Of a stretch of 64,000 nt of DNA, positions 12,769-28,072 are shown piece by piece; position 1 is the first letter of the stretch; the number at the start of each line of letters is the position of its first letter. The stretch comes from Montifringilla adamsi (taxonomy: Eukaryota; Chordata; Aves; Passeriformes; Passeridae). The notes under the pieces are model-generated. The model saw only the letters and a program-made list of their open reading frames with translations. It ran no database searches and was not told where the DNA came from. The stretch is taken from positions 3,491,922 through 3,555,921 of the forward strand of contig JAGGNK010012448.1 in assembly GCA_017590115.1 (NCBI GenBank), given 5' to 3'. The translations under genes and the position numbers were made by a program.

Positions 12769-15700
12769 ACACATAGTCTTTTTTCTGTTATTTTATTGTT
12801 TCTAAATTATGTTTCAAGTTTCTAGTATGTCCTGTATATCATATTGCTTTCATTTTCTGACATCTTTTGACCTGTTTTGTCATTGTTTGTCATTGTTAGC
12901 TTCATTTCTGATGTTTTTATACCCACTGCTTGTACTCTGTAAAAATACATCCAATGTATATTTACTAGAAGAGGTGGGAGTAGTGTCTAAGAAAGAAAAT
13001 TGCCTGCATTACGGGAGTTGATTTGAACTTACTGGAGGCTTAACAAATTCATTCTGTTCTCTTTCCTGACCACTGGATGCTCCAAAGCTTGGATGTTCAT
13101 GTTGTTTTAAAATCAACTTTTAGACTTCTCTGTAGTAAAGAGCACCTGATGTATATAGAGGTTAGTTGCTTTCCATGTGCCTTACCAGGTGACTTAGCCA
13201 CTTCATTACCATCAAATTACTTCCCTTTAAGATGCAGCCTCACAGTGTGAGACAGATGTAAACTAACATGGAGAATTACCTCTAGTAGTAGCTGTGTGAG
13301 GTGAGATGAGATAATTCAGAATATACTGTACCAGCTGCCTAGACCTTAACCCAAATGTAACAAGGTTACCATTCAACAGTTGGATTGTATCATACCTTTC
13401 CGAAGTCTAAGGAAAGGAGAGTCAATATCTTCCGTGTTAGAGAATTTGGGTTGCAATTGGAATTTTTGAAGATTCATCACCATATTGCTCCAGTATGGCA
13501 CTAAGGGCATACCATTCATGAACAAAATGTAGGAAGTGTTAAGACCTAGAAAGTGTCCCAGAGCCTTGCTTGGCTCAGATTTTCAATTTCATCTTTTTCT
13601 GGCCACATGAAATTGAAGTATTTGGCTGCTGTGTACCTTCAACCAAGGACTTTCTGGTTCCTACACAAGCACTGAGCATGTCTGTCTATTTTCCCTTCCA
13701 TGGCTATGTTTTCTAACACTTCAGATAATTAAATATAATTTTCCCATTAGTGTGTTAGCTATGCCCGTGGATATCTATAGCACATTTTGTTATTATGTAA
13801 TGTACTGCTTCTTTAGTCATACATGCCATTGCATTCTCATATATACATAAGTCTTTCAGGCTTTTGTTTCTGCATTTGATGTCACCTTTAGCAGCTCGGT
13901 TCCTGCAGTTGCACAGCTTTGCATATACTGTGAGCTCAGGTAGTTGGACAGTTAGTATAGAAATGCAGATTCCCATACTTTACTGTGTAGTAAGAACTCA
14001 GGGTGTGAATCTGAGGTAATTTACCACGTATCACTGATTTTTAACAGAAAAGAAAGATATCAAACCTAGTGATGTTTGCTCAGTAAAGTACACCTTTTGT
14101 AAAACTTGTTGCAGGAGGTGTAAGGCTTTGGTCATCTAGTAATTTTTCTATGATAGTATTCCATTTGAGTTTGAAGTATTTTCAAGACTTCAGCTGAACA
14201 ATTCATTTATACCTGTCAGCTAAAAATATCATCTTTCTTCTGTGTTACTCTTCTGAAACAGGTAAATTTCTGTGGAATTAGCACCTGTTAAATACAATGT
14301 GCTTGGGGGTACACAAGGGGCAAGATCAGCACATGAATCTTAAGTTATTGCTAACGCAGTTTAGTCGATTCCTTGGCATTGCCTTTAGCAATCATTTTTT
14401 TATTTCATAAAGGTGTAGGGCATTCTTACAGCATGATGGGTCTTTCAGAAGTAGTAATACTATCCAAAATTGGGACCTGCTAAGAGGCTGTACTGATAGC
14501 AAGTTCTGAACAACTGTCTGGGATATCTGTGTAGCAGTCAATCAGTTGTAGTGACAAAACCATATACTCATATAGTGATAATTTAAAAGATGCATAAGTA
14601 CATTATTATTTAATAAACTATTGATTAGTTGCTTACTCCCATTCATAAAAATGTACCTGAAGGTCCTAAAGCTATACTTGAGGGCAATTTGTGTTTTGTG
14701 TTGTAGAATTGTAGGTTCTTCTGCTTTTGTGTATTCACAGTTTACACAGCTTTATGTACGGTTTAGAGTAGAAACAGCAAATAAAAATGAAAGTCTTAAA
14801 TTCAAAGATCAAGTATAGGCAGCAGAACTATGATAATTCTATCTTATGCCTTAGATATAGTCCCAAAAATAAAAGTAATGTCTGAAGAAAGATGGGATGT
14901 GCATACCAAAGTACTGCTTCCCATACAAAAACTGCAGGTTATGCAACACAACTTGGGAAGTTCAAAAAGGAAGGTGGGACTATGTATAGCAGTATACAGT
15001 ATGTATTTATTTCAGGATGTTTTTTTCATGCAGCACCAACCATGTTCTTAATGACTGTATAATTTTTATACCACAGTTCCTAAAAAGAAAAATTTGCATT
15101 AGCATTTTTTAATTTGGTGACATGTCTTTTTAGCCTTTGCTAAGGTTGGCTTTTAGTGAGGTAGGAAATTGAGGAAGACACCTAGGTAGGACTTAGGTGG
15201 ATTATGGATTAAAAAAATGCTGTGCAGACTTCTTCCTACCTCACTTCAAGCTATGGATTAAGATGAGATAGTTCTGGAAACTGGTAATTTACTTCAACTT
15301 TTCATCAATATATAGAGTCTTAGAAATGCAAACCTCTACAGAAGTTCTGAGAACACAGACAATACTTGCTTACATTTAGTTTTGTACACTGAAAATCAGT
15401 TCCATTTACTGGACTGCTGCCTCTCAGCATAGAGAACACTTGTGTCAATTATTCTGGCAGCTCTATGAGGCAGGAAAAATCCTGCTACAGCAGCTTTAGC
15501 ATTTTGCATGTGTGCTGTTGAAAGTCAAGCCAGTTGTATGTTTTCTCAAAGACGCAAAAAAATAAAAGCTTTTGTTTTTCAGCACATGGTCCAAATTAGT
15601 GCTAGGGTTTTTTAGGAGATTGGCCTCATCAACTGGCTCAAAGGTTTGCAGAACTAACTAAAAAAATCCAACCCTACCCTAAAACCACACCAAACCCCAA

Positions 15701-16030
15701 CAACAGTACGGAGTATAACTTCACCCCACTCCAGAACAGTCAGGCTCCAAAGGTCAGAGGTATATAAAATCTTATTTAATATCTTGCCTAATTATCCTTA
15801 GTCATAAACTTTGGTTAGGTTTCTATTTTGTCTTGTGCTGCTATTATCTGTGTATGAAATAGAGCATTTTGAGAGGGTCATACCCCTGAACTATCTTAAT
15901 CTTAAGGAAAAAACCTTTTTTTTGCATTAAACCTCTGAACTTTGGGGTTGAAAAGATGTAAATGTTTATGGTTACTATCATACCAAAGTCTGTCTTGTCA
16001 TTGAATGCAATGAGAAAGCATTTGCATGTG

Positions 16031-16094
16031 AAGGCTTGCTTTTATAACTGTGGTTATACTGGTAAGGCTTGCTTTTATAACTGTGGCTATACTG
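16031..16094. repeat. Tandem duplication, 33-bp unit
   Basis: The unit starting AAGGCTTGCTTTTATAACTG at 16031 is repeated from 16064. The copies differ at one base in the compared part (GGTTATACTG against GGCTATACTG), so the duplication is fairly recent. Confidence 0.95.
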
Positions 16095-19000
16095 AAATCA
16101 CCAACAAACTTTTATGATAAACAAGAGAATTTGTAGAATTTCTTGAGGTTTGTCCCTACCCTGTTCCCTGTACTCTCATTCTCCCCTATAGAGATGTGTT
16201 GACTGGTTGGGTGGTAACAAATCATCTTTACTGGTTTTATATTGACCTTTCTATCAGTGTTAATAATTACTTCTATCTCAACATGTTTAGTTTTATTTAG
16301 AGATTTATAACATAGTGTTTCTGGTATGGTGCCAGTCAGATCCTTTCTCCTCAGCAGTGCTTCAGATGCATTTTGCTCTCCAGGGACTTCTGTGCTCAAA
16401 GCGTCTCTCAGACTCCTGAGCCCAGGGTATGATAGTGTGGCAGTGAGTATTAATTCAGCACCTTGCTACATCAGTTTTGCCTGCTGAATTTAGGAAAAGT
16501 TATTAGACAGTACTGAGGAGCAGACTAGTCTCATTTTTAACCTCACAAGAGATGGGTTGAAGGCTGTATCCTTTCTACCTTTGTCTGCCCATGCCTTACT
16601 GCCTGCATGTGATCAATTAGGCTATACACTCAACATAGTTTAATGATACAGAAATTCATCCTATGAATTTATTCCTTAGAAAATGCTTCTTTATCACCTG
16701 ATTACTTGGAAAAATCTGAGCTCAAAGATGCTGGTAAGTGGTAGCTCATAGCTGGAGGAGGGTGTTTCTTTGAAATGTCTGCCCTGTGTTGAAGGTGCTC
16801 CAAGATCTTGATTTCTGAAAGTAAATTCATGTAAGTGTTGATGGTCTGTCTTCATTAGGTGGTGTAGCCTAGGAAAATAAGGCTCAGTATTGAGCTACCT
16901 GTTCATGGTGACTGGAGTCATACCCAATTTATTAAAACATTGTACTGGTTAAAACAGCTGTGGTCTGCTTATTAAGCTTCGGAGTCTCATTTCCTTGCTT
17001 GATTTCCATATGGGAAATATATGTAGAAAAGTACAGAGTCAGTCTATTCCCATAATCCTATTCCTGCTGTTTATTTGGAAATGTGAACCCACAGTACCTT
17101 TGACATGTGCTTTCTTTCAGTGGTGGTGTTAGCACCTTCATATCTTGGCAGCTTTCCTGAAGCGTGCTGCAGAATTGGACCTTGTGTCATAGGTGATGTA
17201 AAGTGCATTACAAAAAATTACTTAGCTCTTGGTGCTGACTGAGAAACAAAAGTCTTCCTGTGCTTCTGGTCAGTGTGCAGATCATGGGCATTTTGCTAGA
17301 TGCTGGCAGCTTGTCCTGACATCAGGGGAGGTCCACTGCCAGCAGCTCATTACCTACTCATCGCTTCAGTAATGCACCGTCTGCCTGTCACTATAGCAAC
17401 CCCCTGGAAAATTACCACAGCAGCCACTAAAATTCATTTTTATTAAAACTAATTACAGAGATAATTGACTTTAGAAACTTGGTCTGTATTGTAAATTTAC
17501 TCAGAACCATGTATTTTCTCATTTTCTCTCATTTCTATAATGCCTAGCTGAGTAGGTACTGTTTGGGTGAGAGGCCATATAGCTACAGTGTGACTCATCA
17601 GAACAAGATTTCTCAGTAGGTGGTGTAAACTAACTCTGTGTATAATGTGGCTGAGACCTAAATGTCTTGCACAGTTGCTACTACCTGTACAACCGAATTT
17701 CCTGTGGTAATGATGGTGGTTACCCATTGTTGAACTAGACCTCAGGATGGCTTCCAGAGCATTTCCAGTAACCATATTGTTATTATGGACTTTAAAATTT
17801 GAAGCAATAAACTGAAAAAATACCTGGTTTGTGCAATTATTGGTTGCTCTCCTTTTGTGTAAGATTGTAGCTATGTCAAGTCTTGTGGTTTATTTGCAAG
17901 AGTTCATGTGTAGCCAGTTGTAGTATATGTTGGAGAGTGAAGTGCATTGGTAAGACTGATTGCAGTGTGTCTTAATCCATTTCTAATTGAGCATCTACCC
18001 TAAAACACACTGTGCATTTCTCTTATGAGTTAAAATTTTTTTGTTTGTATGTAGGATTTGTTTGCCCAGGAGGGCAGTATAGTTGTCAGTACTTTAGGGT
18101 TGCATTAGCTAAGTGCTTTAGAACCACAGTGAATCAGTTTATTAGTAAAGAGATACATACAAAAGCCCATCAAATTTTCATTTACTTCTCATCCATCTGC
18201 ATTAAAAAACTCAACACATTTCACATAGCTGTGGCTTCACAAGTTTTCTTCTGGTTGCAGATAAGCAAATGGAGGAAGTAACTTCACCCTGCTTTCTTGC
18301 TGGAGTTTACGGACTTGCCACATCCTAGGATACGTCCATCAAATAAACCATAATCAGAACAATTTCAGTAGTGTTTCTTCACTATTCCAAATAATTTTGA
18401 CAGAGATGTGTTATTAAGCTATTGCACAAGTTAAAGGACTGGCAGCTGGGGATGAGCAAGGGAGCAGCTAGGGTGGTCTGGAGCCAGCAGAGTTGAAAGC
18501 AGAAGACAATTGGCACTAGCTAACACTTTTGATGTTTTCATTTAAATTTGCTGCCTTATTTGAAGTAATTTAAAAATAAATAAATTACTAGTTTGGTAAG
18601 CTGTAGAATGTTTAAAGCTTATGTGTGCAATGCTGCACTTCCCTGGTGATCACGGAATTTCTTTAAACCCCAGCTTTCATTAAAAAAAAAGTTAAATTTC
18701 CAATTCTTTTGGTACAAAGAAGATTTAAAAGTAAAAGTCTTTATTTTGACAGTAAATAAACCATGGTAAGCCAAATAATAAAATCTCAGTGTTACAGGAA
18801 CAGTTAGAATAGTAGTACGTGAAAAATGTGTGTGCTGCTGGTATGTCTTTAAATATTAATTGTATTCTAGTTGTCTTCTCTTTTTATGTAGTCACCTGCA
18901 TTCACTTATATATTTCCTCTCAGCATTTTGAAATAGTGACTCAGCTCAACAGCCAGTTGTTCAAAATAATCAGACTGTCACCCCACTCGGTTTAATGCAA

Positions 19001-19649
19001 TGCAAAAGTCCATTCTTGTGCTTCATAAAGAGAAAGTGCCTTGGGTTTTGTCTGTGTCGTACTGTGGATGTAGAAATGTAGTATTTTGCAATTAATACGC
19101 AAGTTATGATAATGTATTGAGGTTTTGTGTGTTGATTTGCTCTCATTGGTATTCTAGAAAGATTCCACCTGACTGAAAAGAGACATTTTATTTCTGTCAT
19201 ATCAAAAGTCTTCAGACAATGATATAAAACAGTGCATAAAATGGAAAGATCCAGATGTCAGTCCCAATGATAGATGTTCTTAAAGAAAATAGAGGTTTTT
19301 TTAAAATTCTTACTTTATTTTAGAGGTTATGTAAATTTTAAAAGAGACATGCAGCATTTTTAGTGATTTTAGAATATCTTGAAGGCAACTTTGTGTTGCT
19401 GCTGCTGGCAAAACTTTCAGTTTGATTTTCAGAAACATTTGTATTCCCCCTGAAGTTGATAGCAGAACACGAAGTTACATATCTTCATGGGGTAACAGGA
19501 AGTGTAATTGTCTGCAGAACTGTCAGTAGCAGAAAATACTGGTTCCTTTGCTTCAGAACAACAGTGCGAAACTTGATTTAAATCCGAATTTCAGTACAAG
19601 TAATTTTTCAGCCGAAGTTAAAAAAGTCTGTTAAAATAAAATGTAAAGA

Positions 19650-19755
19650 AATTCCAAAAAACAACCAGAAAAAAACCCAAACAAAACCAGAACAAACAAA
19701 CAACAGCAACAACAAAAAAACCAAACAGAAAAACCACAAATCAAAACTAAAACCA
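19650..19755. repeat. A/C-rich simple repeat
   Basis: About 100 bp is made almost only of A and C with AAAC, AACAAC and AACC motifs and occasional AGA. No coding or RNA feature is visible. Confidence 0.88.
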
Positions 19756-20467
19756 CTTTTTTCTCTCTAGGAAAAATTTAATTGACAATTTGCAGTATGG
19801 TCATAGCATTAAAATAACAATGATAAAAGACTTCAAGTTGTACAACTAAGACCTGGGATATTTTCATTTAAATAAATTGATACAATAATATATTAATTTA
19901 TTAAGTTTTAAGTTAGAAGAAAAAGGGATGGGCCTAAATATTACTAGAAAACAACAACAACAACAAAAAAGCAGGATGTATTTTAAATGGCCTTTGTTAG
20001 GCTGTAGATTGTGATTATGACTGTAAAAAAAGATGAGATACTCCTACTGGTTTTGACACTAATTCCTTGATTCTGGGTTTGAATGTATAATTCAGGACAG
20101 TTCTTAGAGAGCCCAACACTCTTTATTCTGTTGAGTGAAGCAATCCAGGGAATTAAGTAAGACTGTATAAGGATGCATAAGGACTCTTCTGTGGACTGTG
20201 TAGGCTCCGTAGGGGGCTACAGGTGAAATGAGTGAAAAGGCAGTATCCTGTGTTTGGTGACTGAGTGAGCAGAACTTGAGCATAAAGGATGAGGAGAAGG
20301 AAAAGGTAAGTATTTTTTAAGGATAAATTAGTGTTTCTGAAACTTAGGACAGAAAATGCCCAAAAAAACTCATCTGCTCATTTATTGGTTTCTAGAAACA
20401 CAAATGAGATGTAACAGTTTAATAGTATCTATTTAATCCGTTTGATTTATCACTTTTCTAAAATCAG

Positions 20468-20544
20468 CCAGATGTGCGTTACCAGATAGTAACATGTCCA
20501 CTGTGCAAAGGTGCAGTAAACCAGGCTCGCCTTGGAGACTGCAG
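20468..20544 (+). other. Exon-like segment in GNAQ intron 3 (unproven)
   Basis: A 77-bp stretch is bounded by CTTTTCTAAAATCAG upstream and GTAAAGC downstream, so it has legal acceptor and donor sites. It is richer in GC and CpG than its surroundings. Read from its first base it is open and includes a CPLC motif; a stop lies just upstream in that frame. In the frame imposed by splicing after GNAQ exon 3 it meets TAG after six full codons. The pyrimidine tract is modest. It may be a chance match, an unannotated poison exon or a conserved non-coding element. Confidence 0.3.
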
Positions 20545-21912
20545 GTAAAGCTTGCCAAAGGAATACAACAAGACAATTGTGTAAATGGGCCACCTGCCAA
20601 TTTATTCAGTTAAAATTATCTTGCTCTTATGAATACCACTGTAGCATGTAATGACTGGCAGTGCTTCTTTATCTCCTTCCAAAATGTCATCACAAAATAA
20701 AACTAATTGTTCTGTGGGTGGGAGGGAATAAGAATCTCGTTCAGAGTCTGTCACTTTCTTATGGTGATGGTTATGGATTTCATTCACTTTTTTTTTTTTC
20801 CTTTTCTGCCAACTAATTGATGGTGAGCTTGTTCCTGCTGCTTTTTTGTGTAAAACCTGAGGGCAGATGCAGTGCTCAGACTCTCAAGCCTTTTTCTCAC
20901 TGCCAAAAACCAATTAGCATTCTCAAAAAATATTTTCAGACTACTACCTTCTGGCTTAACTGAGATAGTGTTCAATACATCTTTCTCGCATTGCTATTTA
21001 CTATTCAATTAATACTCCATTAATGAAGCATAGTGAAGGAAATTTGATAATTTTATAATTGAGCCAGTAATAATTTGGCTCTTCCCAAAGCTAACAAATT
21101 ACTCTGTATTTTTACTGTAAGGTAGAAATTAAACTTATTTGTTTCTGTCATTGTTTAGAATAACTTCTCACTATTTTATTAAAAAGTAATTCAGAACACC
21201 TAGAAGAAGTCTGATTATTTCTTGTTTGGGTTTATTTGAAAAGGGTGCCTTCACTAATTACTACAAGGAAAAGAACATGTTCAGGAATTGATGACACTTC
21301 ATCATTAAATAAATTATAAAACCATTGCTCTCATTGCCTAGAGTGAATGAGGGGATCCCTACATTAGTTTATCTTTTCAGTGGCTAACTATAGGTTACTT
21401 TTCTGCTGTGAACTAGCCAAATGTCAAAGAACTTGGTTTCCTGCAGCAGACCTTCTGCCACATGTCCACCATGGGGAGAGCATAAGCTTCATGGTGCACT
21501 GACTTCATTAGATGTCCAGCTCCTGGACACACACGGGTATCTTCTTTTTTTGAGGATGTTTTTCAGGACAGCTAATTAAAACTTAACAGTACACTGGTGC
21601 TTTATGGTTGAAACTCACCATTAACCAATAAGCAGAATAGGTCTGTGTTATTGTTACTGAGCATTTACAAGCAATTTTATACAATTTTGGTTATTTGCTA
21701 GCCAGCCGGAGTGTTTTTCAAGTACTTCAGACTTATTAACCTAATCAGAAGTTTCAGTGTGAACGCAGGAGTTCAGGTGCCAGAGATCACACTAATTAGT
21801 TTGTGCTGCCTTCTGGTAACAAGATCTGGAGCGTGTTTTAACTGTCAGTGGTTGGTCTTTTCCATTTTTAATTTAGTCTCAAAACAGTGCTGTTTATCTT
21901 CCTGTCATTTTA

Positions 21913-21984
21913 TGACTGGTAATGATCTATTACCAGTCAGTTACACCGGACTGCTATAGACCACTACCTATTCTATAGCAGTCC
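21913..21984. repeat. Two adjacent perfect inverted repeats
   Basis: The first hairpin has 11-bp arms (TGACTGGTAAT and its complement) and a 5-base loop at 21913-21939. After 8 bases, the second has 13-bp arms (GGACTGCTATAGA and its complement, 21948-21960 and 21972-21984) and an 11-base loop. All 24 pairs are perfect. Confidence 0.95.
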
Positions 21985-22371
21985 ATTGTTTTGTGAAAGG
22001 TTCATTCAGTTTTGGTATTCATACAGACTGAATATCATGAAATATGTTACAGATTCAAAACAATTTTGTATTTTTCACACTTTGTGTAGTACTATGTCTT
22101 TGAATTTCCTAGAATTATGTAATTGACAAGTTTGGTGAATTTACATGTGAAAGCCAAGCAAAGTTGTATGGGATTAAAAAAAACCATAATAATTATGCTA
22201 CCTTTCTTGTAGAATTAGCTTGAACCTATGTAAGTGGAGATAGGAGTACATTTTTATATTTTGTCCCCTCTTTTCTGCCGATAATACTTTTTTTTTTTCT
22301 GTTGTACTTCTCCCTACCCCACAACCCACTTCCTTCCCAAGTTTTCCTTTCTCTTTTCCTCAGTGAGATGA

Positions 22372-23668
<1,297 letters not shown>

Positions 23669-24093
23669 TGAGTTTAAAAAAAAAAATAGTTTTACCAGTC
23701 CAGTCCCAGGTGTTTTCTAAATGCATCTACAAGCAATCATGCACAGCTGGGACCCAAAGGAGAAGCACTTCAGGGGTGAAAGGGGAGGAAGGGTTCAATC
23801 TTCAAGTAGGGCTAAGCAGATCTGCTCCATAAAGGATTCAAAGAAGTCTTTATTTTGTGTTGAAGAGGAATACAGTTGAACACAGAGAAATGTTTGTTGA
23901 GTTACTGTTATGAGCAGAGGCGCAATAATAGGTGGTGTAAATGAAGACAAAATTTATTGATTCCTAAGGAACAGCCCCAGGGTAGCAAACTCCATTCCTT
24001 TGACTTAAAGCCCAAGGTGTATATTGTATTTTTATTTAAAAAAAACGAGAAGTAAGCAAGTGGGTGCGCTGAGGGTTCAAAGCACGCTATCCA

Positions 24094-24609
24094 TTACTTT
24101 GAATGCAGCTTTGAATGAAGACTAAGGATTATTTTTTTATGTTCAAGGCATTTTTTTTCTCCTGAGGGCTTCTTAAAGTTACTCATTGAACTTTTATGAA
24201 TTTTACTCATTAGCACTGTTCTGTGAAAATCTTTCAGCACATACTTTAAAAAGTTAGATGAAAAAAGGAGAACATTCGACAATATCTTCTTCATGGCTGG
24301 GTACAAATTGCACTGTTTAAGACAGTGGTTGATGTAAAGTAAAACAGGTGTCCCTGGACAATCACATTTTGTATATTGAACTTTCTTCAGGATTTTTTTT
24401 AAACACCTTGGAACTCTGGAAATTTTTACATTTGCAGTGTTTTCATAAAACAAAACTATTGTTATGTGAATTGTATAATTATCTGTGTCATTCAGAGCTG
24501 AACTTCCAGAAATTATGATGCAGTCTGCACCCACTTCATCTCCTATAATTTTGGAAGCTAGACACATGTAGTTAAAAAAGAGGAATCTGTCAGACTTGGT
24601 TTCTTTCAA
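24094..24609 (-). other. 171-codon antisense ORF in GNAQ intron 5 (unrecognised)
   Basis: This is the longest ATG-started ORF in the window. The predicted peptide is rich in K, L, S and C, with a central stretch SRVPRCLKKILKKVQYTKC and no signal peptide or clear transmembrane pattern. I recognise no family. In 64 kb of AT-rich sequence read in six frames, a longest chance ORF of roughly this size is not surprising. No promoter, splice sites or polyadenylation context argue for a gene, so it is listed only as an open frame. Confidence 0.25.
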
Positions 24610-27600
24610 GTCAAACTAGAAGTATCTGGTTCTATCTTTTTCTGTTTGGATTATTCTTTTGTAGCTACAAAGTCAACACATAAATACTAAGCATTTTATT
24701 TATACAAATCAAAGCCGAATTTGTTGGAAGTTGCATAAAGAAAAATTAGTTGTGATAATTTTCAAATACTATTCTAACTATCCAAAATAAGCTTCATGGA
24801 AGTCAACACTTTGTTGCAGGTGGTTTTTACACCACACTACTGAACTATTTATATTTTTAACAACAGAGGAAAACTTCTGAACGTTTTTGATTTTAGTTTC
24901 AAATATAGTCATTACTTTAATTCAAACTTTTGTTTTCAAGTTACACATACATAGCCTAGTAGGCTTTCCAGCACACTTGGGCCAGTGTTACTCTAACTCT
25001 AGGAAGGATCTAGACAGTCTTAGAGCTGAGAACCAATCTGGGCAGCTTAAGTTTTGGCTTTCAGCAAACTTGTCACCTGTCTGTGTAGATTTTCTTGGTA
25101 TGCCAGAACACTGCCTTCTTCCCTTCTTTTTCTCTCCCCTGTATCTCTAAAGATTGCAGTCCCAGAATTAATGGAAGAATGTGTTTATTTGTTCCACACA
25201 AAGTAAAGCATAGTTTGTCTGAATGTGGGTGTGGCAGAAATATGGCTTTAAATGTGTTTGTTGACACTTTGAATTAGGAAATTCAACCCGCAAAGCTATT
25301 TTTGTTCTTCACTGAGGTGTGACAACCTCAGGAGGGAAGACAGTGGTGTAACTTGAAGACTTTGGTAACCAGCCAAGAGTACTTTTCGCACTCAGCTTTA
25401 AATTGTGGAGCAGTTGAAATTGAAATTTTAGCACCAAAGTGGAGGGAGTGTGTGTGAATGTTCTGCTTTCTTAATATATATGCCATCAGTGTGATACTAG
25501 GATAGAATCTAATCATTCTTTAGTCTATGTGGCCCATATTGAAATTAAAATATCTGACTTGACAATTTACAGTTCTGCTATTTCCTTTTCATTGATTTCA
25601 TGGCCTGATTAAACCATGATTTTTGTAAGGTGGCCTACTTTCTTTTTCTAATTAGTCTACTACATATTGCCTGAAGTCTCATTTCCTTTAGTTCATTTTT
25701 ACAAAGAAAAGTGTAGTGTTTAATAATTTATGTCATCCATTTTAGTTAATACAGTTTTTTATTAATATAATTTTAATGAGTAAATAGAAATCTTTAAAAA
25801 GTACTATTTTCTATTTGAGGGGGTGAAGGGGGTGGTGCTGGTTATATGACCTTCCTCATTAGGAAATAAAGACTCTTTATTTCAAAATGTAGTGCCTGAT
25901 GGATGGTCAATTGTAAATCTATATGTATCCTTATTTACCTTATTCAAGAGAAATACATTTGGATTATAAATCAGATGAGGTTACACTTAGGACTTGGGAG
26001 TCTTTGATAGTGTCTTTCACTAGATATATGTGAAATGGTGCTGGGAACTGGTTCTATTTTCATGCCCTTGAAGCAGTTCAGAATTAAAAGTTCTGGGGAA
26101 TGTAACTCTTGTATAAGGGGACATACATAGAAAATAAGACAAGAGTTCAGACTGCCTGTTATTCACAGACATTTGCAGGATGACTTCTAAATGACACATC
26201 CATGAAATTGCACTCCCATGACAAACACCTGAAGAATTGGGAGCTTCAGTCCTGAAGATAAGCATGCCTGGCTGTCCAACTGTATTTTAGCTATGATTTC
26301 TCTAACAGGTGATATTCAGACCCAATGGCATTTCTTTTAAGTGTGTTTCTAGATTGTAGATTACTTGATTTTGGTGCATAAATACAAAACAGGAAGAGTC
26401 AGTTAGGATGGTATACTTTAACACATCCTGCAAAAATTTCAGTTGATGTACAGTCATGAAATACTTCTAACAAACACAAAGGAGAGATAGCTAACTGTTC
26501 CAAATTCTGCCCTTAATAAAATAGAAAGTCTGTCTAGATTCATTGCTGAAAATGAGGACAAAATTTGAACCAGAGGACAGAATATGCTAATTACATTAAT
26601 AGTACTGTAAATTAAGTAAATATTCCATCAGTCTGATGTGATGTGAAAAGGACAACATGCTATAAATTAAATTATTAGATGTTTGACCTTTCCAGTTTTT
26701 CAGAAAACTGTAATAGGATTAAAGGTGAGATTAAAAAATGAAGGTATCATCTCTCTATTAAATGGATTTATTATATATTCTGTCTTGTGGGTCACACTCT
26801 AGCTCTGAATTATGCCAGCAAATTTGGAGAAATTTACCATTTTATTAAATGGCACAGTTTAGAACATCTTCTTGTGTTTAAAATCAACTTAACTGTTTAA
26901 ATAAAGTGAGGGTTTTTTTAGATTTCCATGATATGCTGCATTTGAATATTTGTTAGAGATAGCTTCTTTCAACATATCAAATCTCAGCATCTCAGTGCAA
27001 TGATTAGAAAAATGAGTTCCAGCTTTGTAAGAAAACCATAGCCACTTGCAGTTATGGAAGAACTAGAGACATAACAGTATATGTGTAAAATGAAGTTCTT
27101 TAAAACCTGAGTATCATTATCTTTGCACATTTAATTAAGTACTTAGAAACAGCAAAATAGAGAACGATGTTTATTGAAGCTTGTAGATATTTATTAGCGC
27201 ACTAAAAGTCTTAAGGTATATAAGATTTCGTATAGTTTGTATCGCTCTGTGGTGGTTATGTAAACATTTTTATTTTCTAGGGTTCTCAGATCAAAACCTG
27301 AAAAGACAGAATATAATTTCCTTAGTTCAGCTAAATTAATTAATTAATAGGCTAAGTAAAAATTTGAAACTTTCTAAACTATCAAAAAGTAAATGCTGTC
27401 TTTCCTGAGAAATGCTGCCTTTCCTTCAGAAGCTGCAAAGCAACAGAGGCATTGGACAGCATGAAGTATGCATTGATAAAAGATGATTTTTATATGTAAG
27501 TCATTATGAGTATTCTGAACATTGCCCAAAATATATTGGGGAAAATGCCAGTTTAGATTATTTTAATTGGAGATAATACATTTTGATTAAATTGAAAAAT

Positions 27601-28018
27601 GTGAAATTCTTACAGAATTGGAGGGAAATTGTAACTCTCCTTGATAAGAGGAGATTGTTGTTTGGTAGATTACTGTACCTTTTAAAAAATACCTTTTGTT
27701 TTAAAGCCCTTTTTAAAGTTCTTAATGTGTCCTAAGAAATTACATTTGATTTAGCTGAAGTCAAAATTGGTAATTTTAACATCATAATGCCATGGAATTT
27801 ATCTTAAAACAGTAGCACCTTCACTTCCCTTCTATCATCAAACTGTCATTCAATTTTCATTGAAGCTTTAATAAAAGTATCATCTGCTTATTATCCATGT
27901 ATTTACAGATTACAGTTCTTGTGGAAAAGGCTTGCAATGTATGTAGCAGGCAGGAATGGCTTAAGAATTCTGAGATTTTAAAATAACAGGAAAATTGATT
28001 TTTTGCTTAAGAAATCCT

Positions 28019-28072
28019 AGATACATTATCCTAGAAGTCTTTTTCAACCTAAACCGTTCTATGATTCTGTGC
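28019..28072 (+). mobile_element. CR1 LINE tail fragment
   Basis: About 50 bp reads like the CR1 3' end, with CCTAGAAGTCTTTTTCAACC, then AACCGTTCTATGATTCTGTG. It is a severely 5'-truncated copy in the sense orientation. Confidence 0.8.
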
